Program-made: the position numbers and the translations under genes
From: Ophioderma brevispina
Lineage: Eukaryota; Echinodermata; Ophiuroidea; Amphilepidida; Ophiodermatidae
DNA: 64,000 bases
Direction of reading: 5' to 3'
Assembly (NCBI GenBank): GCA_023653785.1
Contig: JAMKCH010002860.1
Coordinates: forward strand, 62,001 to 126,000
In this document: positions 1 through 11,967 of the stretch, one piece after another
Numbering within the stretch: position 1 is the stretch's first letter
Layout: each line of letters opens with the position of its first letter
Notes under the pieces: generated by a model
What the model was told of the DNA's origin: nothing
The model's database searches: none
The model's input: the letters and a program-made list of their open reading frames with translations, nothing else

Positions 1-359
1 CTGCATTAGACAGAGGGTTAATAAAACAAAGGAACATTTCCATGTTGGGCGATGAGCACAAAGTCGGTGCATATAAACACTGGCAATTTGGGTCATGAGT
101 TGCATCCATTCCTACTACAAGATGGGGATTTTATCTTCATGTTGGACACAAGGATTCTGGTGGGTAAATGTTTTCATGCAAGCACCATATAAGTTCCACA
201 AGCTGACAGTCAATTTCCTCAAGTGGAGACAAGGGGCCGGATCACGAAGACATCTTAACGTGTGACATGTCTTAAAATATCCTGGATACTTAGACAAAGG
301 CATGGTGCAATGTAAGAATTAGTCAGTAGTCAGACGTGTTAGTCGAGTCTAATAGCCCA
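1..359. other. unassigned sequence
   Basis: AT-rich DNA with one short open frame on the minus strand that has no recognisable domain. Nothing further can be supported here. Confidence 0.4.
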
Positions 360-1288
360 GGAGCTAGCAACATTTGTAACACATCTCAAGTACAAAAGGT
401 TTGAGTAATTAAATATGTAGGTAGACTGACAGGGACCCATGAAACATTGATTCTTAAGTGAAGCAAATGGTGCCTTAAGAAGAGGGGGCCAAGACAATTT
501 GTACAGGGGGGAGTCAAATTTTTAACTTGAGTCAATGCATATTTAAAATCTACCATGTTATTTGTCTAACCACAAGGATTCAGAAAAGGTATAGTTTGTA
601 CTATATACAGCCCAAAAGTTTCAGAGTTATAAGCTAAAACACAAATCAATAAAAAGGGGCAACTTTTTAGTTGTTACAGGGGTCAAATTTTAAGTTGCTC
701 CGATTTGGATAAAAAATGGTGCAAATTATTGGTGGAGCTCATGGATCAAAATAAGGAATAGTTTTGAGTGTCTCAAATGCTTGCTTAAGAAAGTAGGGGG
801 GAAACAAAGTCAAGCCAAATGAATGCAATGGACGTTGACCTTCTGTTTGACCCTCTACATCGGTAACTAAGTATTTAGACAGTCAAAACTATTCTTTATT
901 TTAATCATATGAACTCCATCAATAATTTGACCATTTTTGATCTAAATTGGAAGCACACTTCAAATTTGCCCCTGTACAAACCTTAAAATTTGACCCTTTT
1001 TATTGATTTTGCTGTTTTGAGCTTATAACTCTTAATTTACCTTTCGATAGTACAAGTAAAAAGTATACTTATCCTGACTCCTGTGGTTAGACAAAATACC
1101 ATGGTATAGTTTTCAACATGACGAGATCATTTTAAAAATTTGACCCCTGTAAAACCTTTGTCTGGCCCCTCTCTTAAGGCACCATTTGCTGCACTTAGAA
1201 TCACGTTTCAGGGGTTCCTGTCAGTCTGTCAAATATTTAATCATCAAACCTTTTGTATTGCGAGGTGTTACAAATGTATGTAGCTCCC
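360..1288. mobile_element. long hairpin (foldback) element
   Basis: Two arms of about 455 bp, roughly 360-814 and 831-1288, are imperfect reverse complements separated by only about 16 bases. The outer ends pair GGAGCTAGCAACATTTGTAA with the complement of the stretch near 1268-1288. Inner landmarks such as GACTGACAGG, GGTGCCTTAAGA and AGAGTTATAAGCT recur in inverted order. No protein is encoded. The architecture fits a non-autonomous foldback element or a MITE that has become an inverted dimer. Divergence between arms (scattered substitutions and 1-3 base indels) suggests an old palindrome. No target-site duplication is clear. Confidence 0.8.
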
Positions 1289-1900
1289 GGTGTATAAGTA
1301 GAATGCATTGTTAGGGCATATCAATCCTGCATCTTATGTCGGGCTGTTGTACTAGCTGACCAGGTATAGCTGGAGATGCTTAGGACATGTTGTAACTCAC
1401 TACCCTCAGATATCATTTCAGAACCTGCTCCTGGTTTCTATTTGATCAATTACCGCAAACAACGGAAGGTCATTGTTCCGTGATACACTTGGACTACAAT
1501 AATTTCACAAATTCAGCTATAATACTAATTGTTCCATGAAAAATTAATTGTTAGAATAAAATTATGCCCTCAATTTGCTTAAGAGTGCTTCGTGAATCTG
1601 GCTTCTCCTCTCCAAAATCTTTCAATTAAGTTTTGTAAACAGGCCAGTCACTGACAACATGACTCTAATCGATACATTGAGGCCCAAAGAATAGCAATTT
1701 CTCTCAAAGCAGGCTGAAATGTGACAACGTTTTGTCTTAGGTTGTGTCATAATTATTTCATCGGCTGTCCATTGTTGTCATTGTTTTTGTTATTGTAAAC
1801 AATGATAAATGCTATCTGTGGTAATACAGTGATTATATTTAGATGCACTAACACAAAGGAACAGCAAAATGTATCATGGTATTGTTGTGGTCATTAGGAA
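1289..1900. other. unassigned AT-rich sequence
   Basis: No coding signal, repeat unit or RNA gene was recognised. Confidence 0.4.
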
Positions 1901-2099
1901 TACTGTATAAGTGGAAATTTTTGTGAATTTCGCAAGTGAACATATAAACGTGAAAATTAAAAACTCGAAAAGAACTTTTTGCATAGAATTGTGTATTGCA
2001 GGATGTTCAATACTCCCCCTGAAATTAAATTCTTGTACATTTGGCAAAACTTTTAAAATTGTGAAAATATCTGTATGCGAAATTTCCACTTGTACAGTA
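1901..2099. mobile_element. MITE, about 200 bp
   Basis: The left end TACTGTATAAGTGGAAATTT (1901-1920) is matched in inverse orientation by the right end AAATTTCCACTTGTACAGTA (2080-2099). The interior is AT-rich and contains GTGAAAATTA/AATTGTGAAA-like subterminal pieces. If the outermost TA pair is the target duplication, the element is TA-flanked, as in Tc1/mariner-type families, but that assignment is inference. It has no coding capacity; the open frames on both strands across it are chance. Confidence 0.8.
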
Positions 2100-2339
2100 T
2101 AAGGATTGTATGTGATTTCATGTTTATATGCTTACTTCTGAGTTTTGTTAAGAGCCTATTGTTACTTTCTGATGTTGCAAACCACAATAATTTTAATATC
2201 AAAACGCATGTTTATGAGTATTTAAATTGACAATCTATTTTATTTGTGTCACCTAAACACAAGTTTTAGCACTATCAAGCCTTTTACATATAGTTGTCAT
2301 ATTCTTAAATGAGTTATTATTTTCTGTTAATGTATCACT

Positions 2340-2426
2340 GTGTGATAGACCATGTACTATTTTAAAACTTGTTATACATAAATATAGCCATTTTATGAGT
2401 CAGCCTTTAATTGTGCATGAGGCTAC
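2340..2426. repeat. partial copy of TTAA-flanked element (right end)
   Basis: GAGTCAGCCTTTAATTGTGC near 2397-2418 is the same right terminus seen at 14019-14038, and ATACATAAATAT just upstream is also shared. No left terminus is present, so this is a truncated copy of the family described at 13684. Confidence 0.6.
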
Positions 2427-2607
2427 CCATAGACTCTGTCCTATTTGTGCAGATAATATGGTGCGAATTGTCCACTTCTGAAGAATTCTGGCAGCAAATT
2501 TTATTTCTTTGATTTTATGACAATGGTTAGCTGCAATGTAAGATGAATTTGATGAGTAATGTATAATTTATTGAAGATATTAAAATTTGCCTGTAATTTT
2601 ATGTTTT

Positions 2608-2805
2608 GTGATATTGGATCAAATGCTGTGTGAGGGCAGACACTGCATGGAATAGTGTTCCGCAATCCTGTTTGATTAACGTGATCATATCACTTTGCTG
2701 TTAGTTATGCTTCTGTGATATTGGATGAAATGCTGCATGGAAGCAGACACTGGAATGGTGTTCTGCAATCACTGTTTACTGATCACATCACTTTGTTCTG
2801 ATGAA
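2608..2805. repeat. tandem duplication, two units of about 100 bp
   Basis: GTGATATTGGATCAAATGCT at 2608 recurs as GTGATATTGGATGAAATGCT at 2715. The shared order continues through GCAGACACTG, GGAATRGTGTTC, GCAATC and TCACTTTG. The second unit is shorter by small deletions. No coding function is apparent. Confidence 0.8.
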
Positions 2806-4836
2806 GCAGCATGAGGCAGCCAAAATAGTTTCAGAGATGTAACTTTTCCAGAAATTTCCAGAACTCGGGATTTTTGGCCATTAAAAAATTCCAGAAATTT
2901 AAAAAAAAATCAATTTCTGAGATCAAATCGTTAGTGATAAAGGTAGAACTGCATCAAAAACCAAGTTTTAAGTACCAATTTATTTGGGAAAAGGGGTCTT
3001 GTACCTTTAAAATCGTGTAAAAAAATACATTCCGCAGAGCTCCACCGGATGATACGCTCAAATTTGACCTTGCTGTCGGTTCAAATTTTGGATTTTCAGG
3101 AAATGGGACAACTCTTCTGTTACATATCTGAGTATTCCTGGTTTGTTTAAAGCAGCTATTAATTTCTTTCCAATGGGATACCTTGACAAAAATATCATTC
3201 TTCTTAGACCACTTAACTCAGCTGTTGTTAGTATCACACACCTGACTGTTAATCACCACTTTGTCCACTCTTATGTTGGGATTATTTCTTAATAATCACA
3301 CAACTTTTACTGTCAATCATTTTGATTGACATGCAAAGTCAGCTGCTGATTGGGCGTAAGTTTCCTGCCAAACACCTGTATACATCATTAAACGGATGCA
3401 AAAGAGAAATTGACAAGGGTCTTAAAGTATATGCATTTATAGTCTCTGCTACAAATTATTTATCTTCAATATTGCTACCACTAACAATTGCCATATCTGA
3501 TAAAAGGTTAACAAGTCTCATTCTAGGTGTGGGGGAGGGGATAAGCATATCTCATGCTTATATACCATGCAAAATAAATCACATAATGGTATAAAACTAG
3601 AAAATTGCAAGTGTAAAGTAAATTTTAAAAAAAAATTATCTTGTATATTTTACAGTTAATTGCAATGCCTTCATATTGACAGATTAAAAAAATTAATGTG
3701 TGCCAAACAAAATAAGCAAAAATAAGTAGCTGTTTCCCTTCTTTCTAAACCCATGTTAATATTACTCTTATTTATATTTAAAAATATGCAAGATAAAGTG
3801 GTTTTTATTTTCGAAAGTATAAATCCATGCTCTCTATCGGTAATAACAATAGAATTAATGAATATAGGGAGAAATCAAGAATATAATTATGCATTGACAA
3901 GTTTGGGGACTGTCATAGTCTTCAATAGCAAAGTGGGAATTCAGTTGTGTATTTGCTTAGTTAATAAACTGGGTACTTGGAAGGTACCAAGTAGGTCTGT
4001 TGAATAATTTTGGTTACTATTATTTATCTGAACCAATATGTAATCCCCAATAGGTTGGGCTGTGAAATTGTGAAAAAAAATAGGGAGTTGAAGCTTGTAA
4101 ACTCCTTGGTCCTTAAGTTGGTTAAGTTGTATTTAATAAAATAAGCATGGCAGCTAAAATTGTATTTAATACCATAAGCACGACAAGTCCTGCGTAGTTG
4201 ATTCCCAAAGTAACTTTAATTATTGCCATGGTTTAATTATTTCCAATTTGATCATTGTTGTTACCTATTATTGAACAATGAATAGGGCACATATCACCTC
4301 GGACAAAGTGTAAATGTATGTACAGAGCCATTCAAGAAATGTATACATTGTAAATCATTTTTATGAAGTCTGTTAGGATTTATGCACTAGCATACAAAGG
4401 CATAAGAAAATTTGTGTTTGTAGTGTATTCTAGAGTTGTTCCATGTACATAATGACTGTGCTATATTTATGTCATGCATATGAGCTGATGTTTGGTTATT
4501 TTTAGATGCCAGTGATTGTCATCTTGGTAAATGCATTATTTTGTTAAGATATACTAAAGTGTCATGTTTTGTTATTAGTAGCCGAATGCACTTAAAACTT
4601 AACATGTTATGTCTTCTGACCCATTAGCATAAGTGTAGACCTTATCATTCAGTAGACATAAATACTGTAATTTCATTGGTTGATAGCCCTTTGAGATGTT
4701 TCCTTATTACTCAGCTCTCAAGTAATATATCCTGACCATATATAGAGCTTTATTAGTATCACACGTATGCTCAGTTTACATAAATGCAGCCCAAGCGTAA
4801 TCCAGTATCAGTATAAGCGCTATACAACACGGAGTG
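2806..4836. other. unassigned AT-rich sequence
   Basis: Intergenic-looking DNA. The 84-90 codon frames at 3322-3594 and 3753-4007 have neither a recognisable domain nor splice context, so they are not called as genes. Confidence 0.4.
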
Positions 4837-5179
4837 TAAAGTTCCGTTCATACTGCAATGCAGTGAAGTGCTGCAATGCAGCCTACCAAAATCGTTACTG
4901 CAATCACTTGCAGTATTGCAACGCAATGCAGTACTGCAACAAAGTTAAAATTATTTTAACTGGCGATGCAGCAAGATGCAGTGGGGTGCAGTCAGTGGTG
5001 CAGTATGCCAATTTTCCTGCAATCCTTCGCAAGTTTACTGCAACGTACTGCAAATCGTTACCTGCAGTGACCTGGGTTGACCTGCAGTAAATCGATTAGG
5101 AGTGCAGCGGAAGTGACGGAACATTGCGGTAAATTTACTGCACAGCAATGCAGTGCAGTGGAAGTATGAACGGACCTTA
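4837..5179. mobile_element. foldback MITE with CTGCA-motif interior
   Basis: The left end TAAAGTTCCGTTCATACTGC (from 4837) is the inverse of the right end ending at 5179 (GTATGAACGGACCTTA). The interior is a dense swarm of degenerate palindromic TGCAATGCAGT/ACTGCA motifs in both orientations, for example around 4855-4945 and 5030-5090. A 107-codon frame runs across it but is low-complexity and not gene-like. The element shares its architecture, though not its sequence, with those at 11254, 24651, 28988 and 32942. Confidence 0.75.
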
Positions 5180-5466
5180 AGCGCGCGTGTGCGCTGCTCG
5201 CGACTTGCACTATAAATTACTGTAGAAAGGCAGAGGCAAAAAGTTGAGCTATAGGTCTAAGAATTTAAATAAATGAAATTAAAATAAGGCACAGTTTATG
5301 TTTTAGGAATATTGCTAGTATCCATGTCTGCTGAATGATAAATTCTGCGGCCTTGTGGTATGGAACCAAATCCATTGATATAATATATATCTTTTCGTAT
5401 TGCATGCAGCAAATAACTAATAATGTCAGATTAATGATTAATTGACAATTTGGTAAGTAGATATCT

Positions 5467-5682
5467 GAGTTTACTAGTAGGCCTATGATTAATGAGTTTA
5501 CTAGTAGGCCTATGATTATTGAGTTTACTAGTAGGCCTGTGATTATTGAGTTTACTAGTAGGCCTATGATTATTGAGTTTACTAGTAGGCCTATGATTAT
5601 TGAGTTTACTAGTAGGCCTATGATTATTGAGTTTACTAGTAGGCCTATGATTATTGAGTTTACTAGTAGGCCTATGATTATT
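5467..5682. repeat. 27-bp minisatellite, 8 units
   Basis: Eight head-to-tail units begin with GAGTTTACTAGTAGGCC and are followed by a TATGATTATT-type tail. They are nearly identical; one unit has a T-to-C change (GGCCTGTGAT) and the first ends in AAT. Because 27 is divisible by three, repetitive frames stay open on both strands. These are shadows of the repeat, not genes. The near identity suggests recent expansion. Confidence 0.95.
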
Positions 5683-8604
5683 ATTGTTTTCCTTTCCAGA
5701 GATGCTGGTGCACATGAACATTGAAAAATCCATTTGTGCCTAGCTGGAAACAAACCGGCAACCTCTGTATTACTAAGCACAGGGCTCCTATCTAACCATT
5801 TGTTGTTGAGATTATCCATTTGGCAATACAAAAAAATGCTAAAATCATAAAAATTCTCCCATAAATCTTGTTACAAAGACTACTTTGCATGTGTAAATCC
5901 TGTAGCTGTACAGATCTCATGCATAAGCCTCTTTTTGTATGTGTGTACATGTCGTGTAAATAAATCATCAGCATTTTTCAAAGCATTCAACTTTACACAG
6001 ATTAGAATCATTCAAGTTATTTTCAGGAACCAATCAATATTGATGGGGGGGTTGAGGGATTCAAATTTATTTCACAAGTGTCATGTCCCCTTTCTCAAAT
6101 TTGTCAATTTAATATTTCATGCACATTTTTAGACAAAAAATAGGGGAAGAATTTCCCCTCTTTTTAAAAAAAAAATGTGTTATCATCTTGTGAAAAAAGT
6201 TCCCTCCTACCCCCACTCACATAAATACTGATTAGTCCCTTATTTGGTATGTGTAACTGTATGTTATTGATGTCAGATATTGCTATACTTGGTTGTAATA
6301 CACAGTGTGCTATTATAAATATTAAGACTACAGGCTAAGGTATACTATGGTCGTTATGAACAACATGCAGACGGACTTACAAATGTTAAATTTTGGCAAA
6401 TATTTCAGAATTAGGTAATTCCTGTGTTGCAGAATAATTTAAACTTCAGTGCATGTAGAGTTGACTGCATAAAACCTTTTACTCACTCAATTGGCAGTCT
6501 ATATCAACTGATGCAGAGAATCAGGATCAACAATAGGATCCAGGATCGGACTCAACTGGATTTAAAGTACAATTAACAACCCAGTTAGAACCAGACCAAC
6601 TTGGTATTGGTTATAATGGAAATTGAATACACTCAACTGGGATTCAGTTGGAATTTAGACCAGGAAGAAAGGTGGACTTTAGATGTTTTTTGTTTAGATA
6701 ATACCTGAATAAAGGACTTGCCCAAAATGCAAGTCAATATTATCTTTTGTAATGGTCAACCTATGTTAATAAAACTTCAAGTAACAGATACTGGCATGGA
6801 CTAAGTTTGAATGATGTTAGCTCTAATGATTGTGACGATTTCCTGATGGCAGCGTAATAAAATTAGGTAACAGCGAAGTGAGCGGACCTTCGGGCCGGAG
6901 TCCTGCACTTTAAAATGTCCATATTATTATTAGATTAACTGAAAAGTAAAAATAAAAAAAAAAAATTATAAAGAAGCAAGTATACCATAGTAAATTGAAT
7001 AATTCATTTTGGTAGGGGAACCCCATTGTTTTGGCTATCATATAAGATATAAGTCGGTTGTCTTCCATTTAAATAATTGGCCATTCTATTGCTGCTCTTT
7101 ATGGACTGAATTGACTGTCTTTCTGAGTGACATTAGCAAGTGTATTGCTATAGCAGAATAAACCCCAAAAAAAAACAACACAAAAAACCCCCCCCCATCA
7201 AAAAAAAATCCTTTCCTTCAATAAAGGCAATCAGCAAGCGAACCCAATTCAATTCCCAACAGGGCAGGCCCATCGTAGGTGAATTTGGTTTCAATCATGG
7301 CTTTATGGTTTTACTTGGTTCCAGTCTGCTTGCACAATTACCAAGATAAAGAGGGGGACCTGAGGAGAATTCCCGGAAGAAGCGCCCCCACCCCAATTTT
7401 TTTCAAACCCAGGTGTTTGATATTTGGAATGCTTCCTAAGTATTAGATTGCACATGAAGTGAACAAGCCAAATACGCTTATGTACATAAGATGGTTTTTT
7501 TTTTTTCTTCGTTTAATTTCTGATCATAACAACGAATTCAAAGCATGGTTTCTCTAGGGGGACGATTACGATAGCAGCAAGTTCAAACAAGGTTGTGGTT
7601 TTCTTTTTATTGTTGTTCAATAACTTTGAAAGTGAGGTGTAAATGAAAGACCAAGCCAGACACAAAATGTATTATTAGAAAATTTACACAAACGTTTCGG
7701 ACTTTGCACAATATGAGATACAAAAAAGCCGAGATATTTTGGTGCCAACTGAAATTACATGATAATGCCTAGAACATGGAAATTAGTAATGTGTAGAGAC
7801 AAGGATTTGTCATTTATGTGTAAAGTGATTTATGTTATCATTGTTGGTGGAAGTTTATGAATAACCCCATTTTAATCCATAGTCACTGAAACCCTTAAAT
7901 TAAATTTCAGTCGACTGCATAAGTTTACTTGAAGGATCCAAAAACGGAAAAACAACATGTGTGTAGTGTTGAGATGTAAATGGACATTTTCACTAATAAA
8001 TTAACAAGTAATTTGGAACTGATTAGTAGGTTATTTGAATTGGACTGAGGCTGATATCATAACTGAAAGTATGAAAGCATGTAGTACAGGATGTTTTGCC
8101 GATAGTAGACGCATTTTTTTCTGGTGATTTTTGTTGAGTCTGGTGGTGCATATTGTCTCTTCAATGTGAGAGACGGATCTCAACCAACCTTCTGATGAGG
8201 TAGCCTCAAGTGAATGGTGTATTATAATTTTTTTTTTTTATTTTTTATGGAGGATTGACACAAGAACACACCCATTCAAATACAGGATTTTACGTACAAG
8301 ACCCTTACCACCCATGTTGCTCTCCAAATAATCTGTTACACATCAGGTTGAGCATGTTTTGCAGGTATGTTCTACTTGACAATGACCTAAACAAACGCAA
8401 AAATCTCAAAATTGGGGGCGCACTTCAAAGATACCATTAATGCCAGACGATGGCGGCAAAGCTCTTCAATATAAAAAAATCACAAAATGACTGATAGCTT
8501 ATAGCAGTAGGACACCCCAAAACCTATTTAGTGCACTTTTGATGTGGGACAGTATAGGTGTTCCCAGTGAAAATTATTATGACTCGTCCCATCATCCATT
8601 AACC
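5683..8604. other. unassigned AT-rich sequence
   Basis: No gene was recognised. The stretch holds short A, C and T homopolymers, for example an A/C-rich tract near 7165-7210 and T runs near 7495 and 8230. A small island at 6850-6905 (AGCGAAGTGAGCGG, CTTCGGGCC) is more GC-rich than its surroundings but has no assignable function. Confidence 0.4.
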
Positions 8605-9365
8605 TCGGCTACTGAAAGGGGGGGTGGTTACCCCCCCCCTTCGGGTTCTTTCCCCGGATTGCTAAAACCCTTGTTTTGGTGCCAAATCATTTTTTATTAA
8701 GTAATTGTCAATTGACATGTTAGCTCCTTTTTCGTCGCAAAAACAAACCTCCACCGGGTTATAGGTAATACAGGTGGTGATCCGAAAGTGATGGATAGGG
8801 GGGAGAAGTACCACATGCCTAATCACAACACAGGAGTATCACAGACCTGGAATTTTATTGTACCAATAGATAGATATGGTCCTCCTATTTCATTGATAGT
8901 AAAATGAGTACCAACATGTGAGCAATACGTCCCAATGACGTCATAAAGTTGCATGTCAGCAAAACTGCCAATTTCCATAAGACACCAGTGTAGGATAGGG
9001 GAAAGTTCAATTTTTCGCGAAAAGGGTTAGGGATATCAGATTTTCATGCGGTTTTTTTTTGATCTACTGATGGGAAATGACTAGTTTTATATAATGAGAG
9101 CAGTTTATGGCTATCATACGGTTTTTTGATTCATAATTGCAAAATATATATAATTTTCCACCCTATATTCAGTATGTTCTGACTTTCCTCAACTATGACG
9201 TCATATTTGGAATGTTGTTACTTATTTTGGTACCAATTGAAAGAAGAACCTCTAAGCTATCCTTTGGTAACCGCAAATTTCATAGGAAGGATGTTCAGTA
9301 ACGAAAATCACAGGGGTGGGTGGTACCCACCACCACCCCCCCCCCCCCTCCCCCGTGTTCAGGCG
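8605..9365. mobile_element. poly-G/C-ended repeat element, copy 1
   Basis: The ends carry GGGGGGTGGTTACCCCCCCC near 8620 and GGTGGGTGGTACCCACCACC near 9312. The interior matches, in reverse-complement orientation, the element at 39507-40092. Shared landmarks include TTTGGTACCAA-type sites, CTATGACGTCAT, CAGTATGTTCTGACTTTCCTC and TTCAGTAACGAAAATCA. Two intact TGACGTCA palindromes lie at 8937-8944 and 9196-9203. There is no open frame of a transposase, so the element is non-autonomous. Confidence 0.7.
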
Positions 9366-10889
9366 TTTGTACCAAAAGTGCTCAGGGTAGACAAGGTTAA
9401 TCATACACAACATTAAGAATACTCTTTTACCTGGAGTTTGATCTTCAGCTCCATGGTTTTGAATGAGCAAATATTGCTTTATAACATCACAAAAATCAGC
9501 ATTTTTCTTCCAGATTTTGCTTTCATGTGTTAAACCGAAGACAACGTCAAAATGCTTGGTCCCCACTGCCAAATTCTTGCTTTATCTGTACAGCATAGGT
9601 ACAGTGACAATGCAAATAAATTTGATTTAGATTGATGTCTTTTAAGAAGGCCAATGAAGAGTCGCATAGCTACATTGTAATATACAATATTTCTATAAGC
9701 TGCAGCAAATCTGCCTAAATCCAAGACAAGAAAATCTGTTTCTTCCTAAAGTCCCCATCAGTCACCAATAATACGTAATTCCCCAATTTTAATTTTGAAT
9801 ATGACACCATCTAAATATAAGCATTATTGTGTGCATTACAGCAGCACATAAACAACCCTACTTGTAGCAAACAGAGCAGATGATCAATATCTCAGGTTTA
9901 GTGGAGTGGTGGGGCTGATGAATTGGGTAGTGCCCCTTTACATTTGCTGAGTTTTGATAGCAATTTCAAATTTCATCAGACTTCCTCTGATAATTCAGAA
10001 ACAGAGCAACAGTGAAACAGAAAGAACTAGAACCAAAGGATATATAATAACAAATTGTGTTAAACATCTGCTACCTATCACAGGTGCTGGTATGTCAACA
10101 TATGATGTTCTCATACAGCCTTTATACCAGTGGGGAATTTCACGGAGTTAAGGTGCACCAGAAGCCACGGTTGCCAACCCTATGGCCCACGACCCCCCAT
10201 TTCTAAATACGTACCTACCGGGCACACCCATAAATACTTTGTGTCAACATGCTGACCCAATTGATTGTTTTATTCAACTGGTAGGGTCATTGACATAGGT
10301 AAAGTAAGGTAGTTCCTTAGATTGGTTAAAATTTCAAGGTAGTTCCTTGGTTGGAAAACACTGCCTGATAATCCTAAAACTCATTTTTAAGAGTCTGAAC
10401 TCAAAGCCATTAACTTTCCCGAAGTTAAGATTAAGGTTATAATGGTTGTAGCTCTATTGTGAAATCCCCTCAGACACTAAGGTTAGAGACCTACGATCCA
10501 ACACATAAAGTCTTCTGAAGTCAAATCATTTGGCACGATGTGTAGCAATAGCATGATTATTATCCCTGTTGATGTAAAGATCACTTTCTAATGTCATAAA
10601 TCCATGTAAAGAGCTTCCAAGTAAGGCTGCTGATGTTAAGTGTGTATTCCGATAAGTCACATGTACAACTTGCTCATGAAAGCATGTTATTGAAGCTCAT
10701 TGGAAACCAGGGGGGGGTATGTTTTAATATACTGTTAAAGTTTTTCTTAAGATTAGAAAGGAAACAGTCCCTTTTTGTTTAACATATTTTAGTTTTCTTG
10801 TGCTCATTACATGGTTTGAACTGAGAAACAGTGTAAAGGATTTTGTTTCATACGTCATAACTTTAGAATCTGTATTTTTCACATCGGAA
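9366..10889. other. unassigned sequence
   Basis: No coding or repeat signal was recognised apart from a short G run near 10710. Confidence 0.4.
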
Positions 10890-11120
10890 TTAAAAATAGC
10901 AACTCACTTCATCATCATGGCCTCCGTCAGTCGCAAGAGCGCTAGGATAAAGCGCCCACATTAAGTCCAAGGTAGGTGAACAGCGACGTCTGTGGCTGAA
11001 GAGGACAATCCTAGAGTGGCAGTCTCTGCCAAAGGTGCTACATATATGGGACGTCACAGCTTGACTATCCCAGGATCTGTGCAGCTTTCTTTTTAGCTCG
11101 CTGCTTCTTCTCAAAACTGC
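10890..11120 (-). pseudogene. LINE 3' fragment with C-terminal zinc-finger motif
   Basis: Read on the minus strand, the frame contains SHICSTFGRDCHSRIVLFSH followed by RRRC. This resembles the Cys/His finger (C-x2-C-G-R-x-C-x-SRIGL-x-SH-x-R-x-C) that ends many non-LTR retrotransposon polymerases. Upstream in the same frame is RSSELKRKLHRSWD, typical of the preceding linker. The second cysteine of the expected CxxC is Phe here, so the finger is broken. No reverse transcriptase core is adjacent, so this is a truncated relic. Confidence 0.6.
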
Positions 11121-11253
11121 TGATTATCTTTGTTTCTCCAAAGCTCAATGTGTTGCTTCACTGTTCTTCCCCAAAGGTGCTATTGTCAGCAAGTTTCTCC
11201 CGCACCCCATTTCGATGTTCCGGGTACACATATTCACATTATTCCTGCACTCT

Positions 11254-11805
11254 ACACGGCAAAAACTGGAGTGTTAACTTTAACACCATGGGGGTGTATT
11301 TTAACACTATCCTGGAGTCAATATTGGGACCACACCCACTGGTGATAGATTACACCATGTTAGTGGTATATTAACACCAATTTTGTGTTACAAATGTATG
11401 ATATTTACACTGCTGGTGGTTAAGTTTACACCACACATGGTGTTAATCATTTGTTTAACACGGCCCGGTGCCAAATTGACAATACCGATGTTAATTTAAC
11501 ACTCTCCTGGAGTCAATCCGGGACCACTCCCTCTGGAGTTAATTAACACCAAACGTGGTGTTAACATTATAGTTGTAAAACATGGATATCTTAGTAGAAA
11601 ATACTGATTTACGTTATTTTTTGTGCTTCTATTATAAACTGCTGCCTCTAAACAATCAATAAACAAACACTAACATCCATGATTAAAATTATGCACAACA
11701 CCGAGTGGTGTTAAATCTAAATTTCAAAACACCAAAACTACCACCAACAAGCTTGACACTGACTTGTGTTTAAAATTTTAACACCCCCCCAGTTTTTTGC
11801 AGTGT
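11254..11805. mobile_element. MITE with TTAACACC-swarm interior and 5-bp TSD
   Basis: The left end ACACGGCAAAAACTGGAGTG (11254) is inverted at the right end (CCAGTTTTTTGCAGTGT ending at 11805). The five bases ACTCT occur directly outside both ends (11249-11253 and 11806-11810), a clean candidate target-site duplication. The interior is filled with degenerate TTAACACC/GGTGTTAA motifs in both orientations. Two internal pieces around CTGGAGTCAAT...GGGACCAC recur (about 11310 and 11505), so part of the interior is itself duplicated. No protein is encoded. Confidence 0.88.
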
Positions 11806-11967
11806 ACTCTTTCACAGAGTAAACCATGATACAGAATAGGTGCAAATGGTGTAATATGTCAACTATTCTTGTAGTCAAAGAAACATACAGGTCTTACAGT
11901 TTAGATGAATTGAGTTTAAAGTTTTTTTCAATGAAGTCTTGGATGCAAGACTTGGGTTATTACAGCA

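Noticed and set aside
5265..5831. 188- and 100-codon minus-strand frames with repeated IIGLLVNS or NHRPTSKL
   Set aside because: They are translations of the 27-bp minisatellite; the flanking parts have no domain or splice context.
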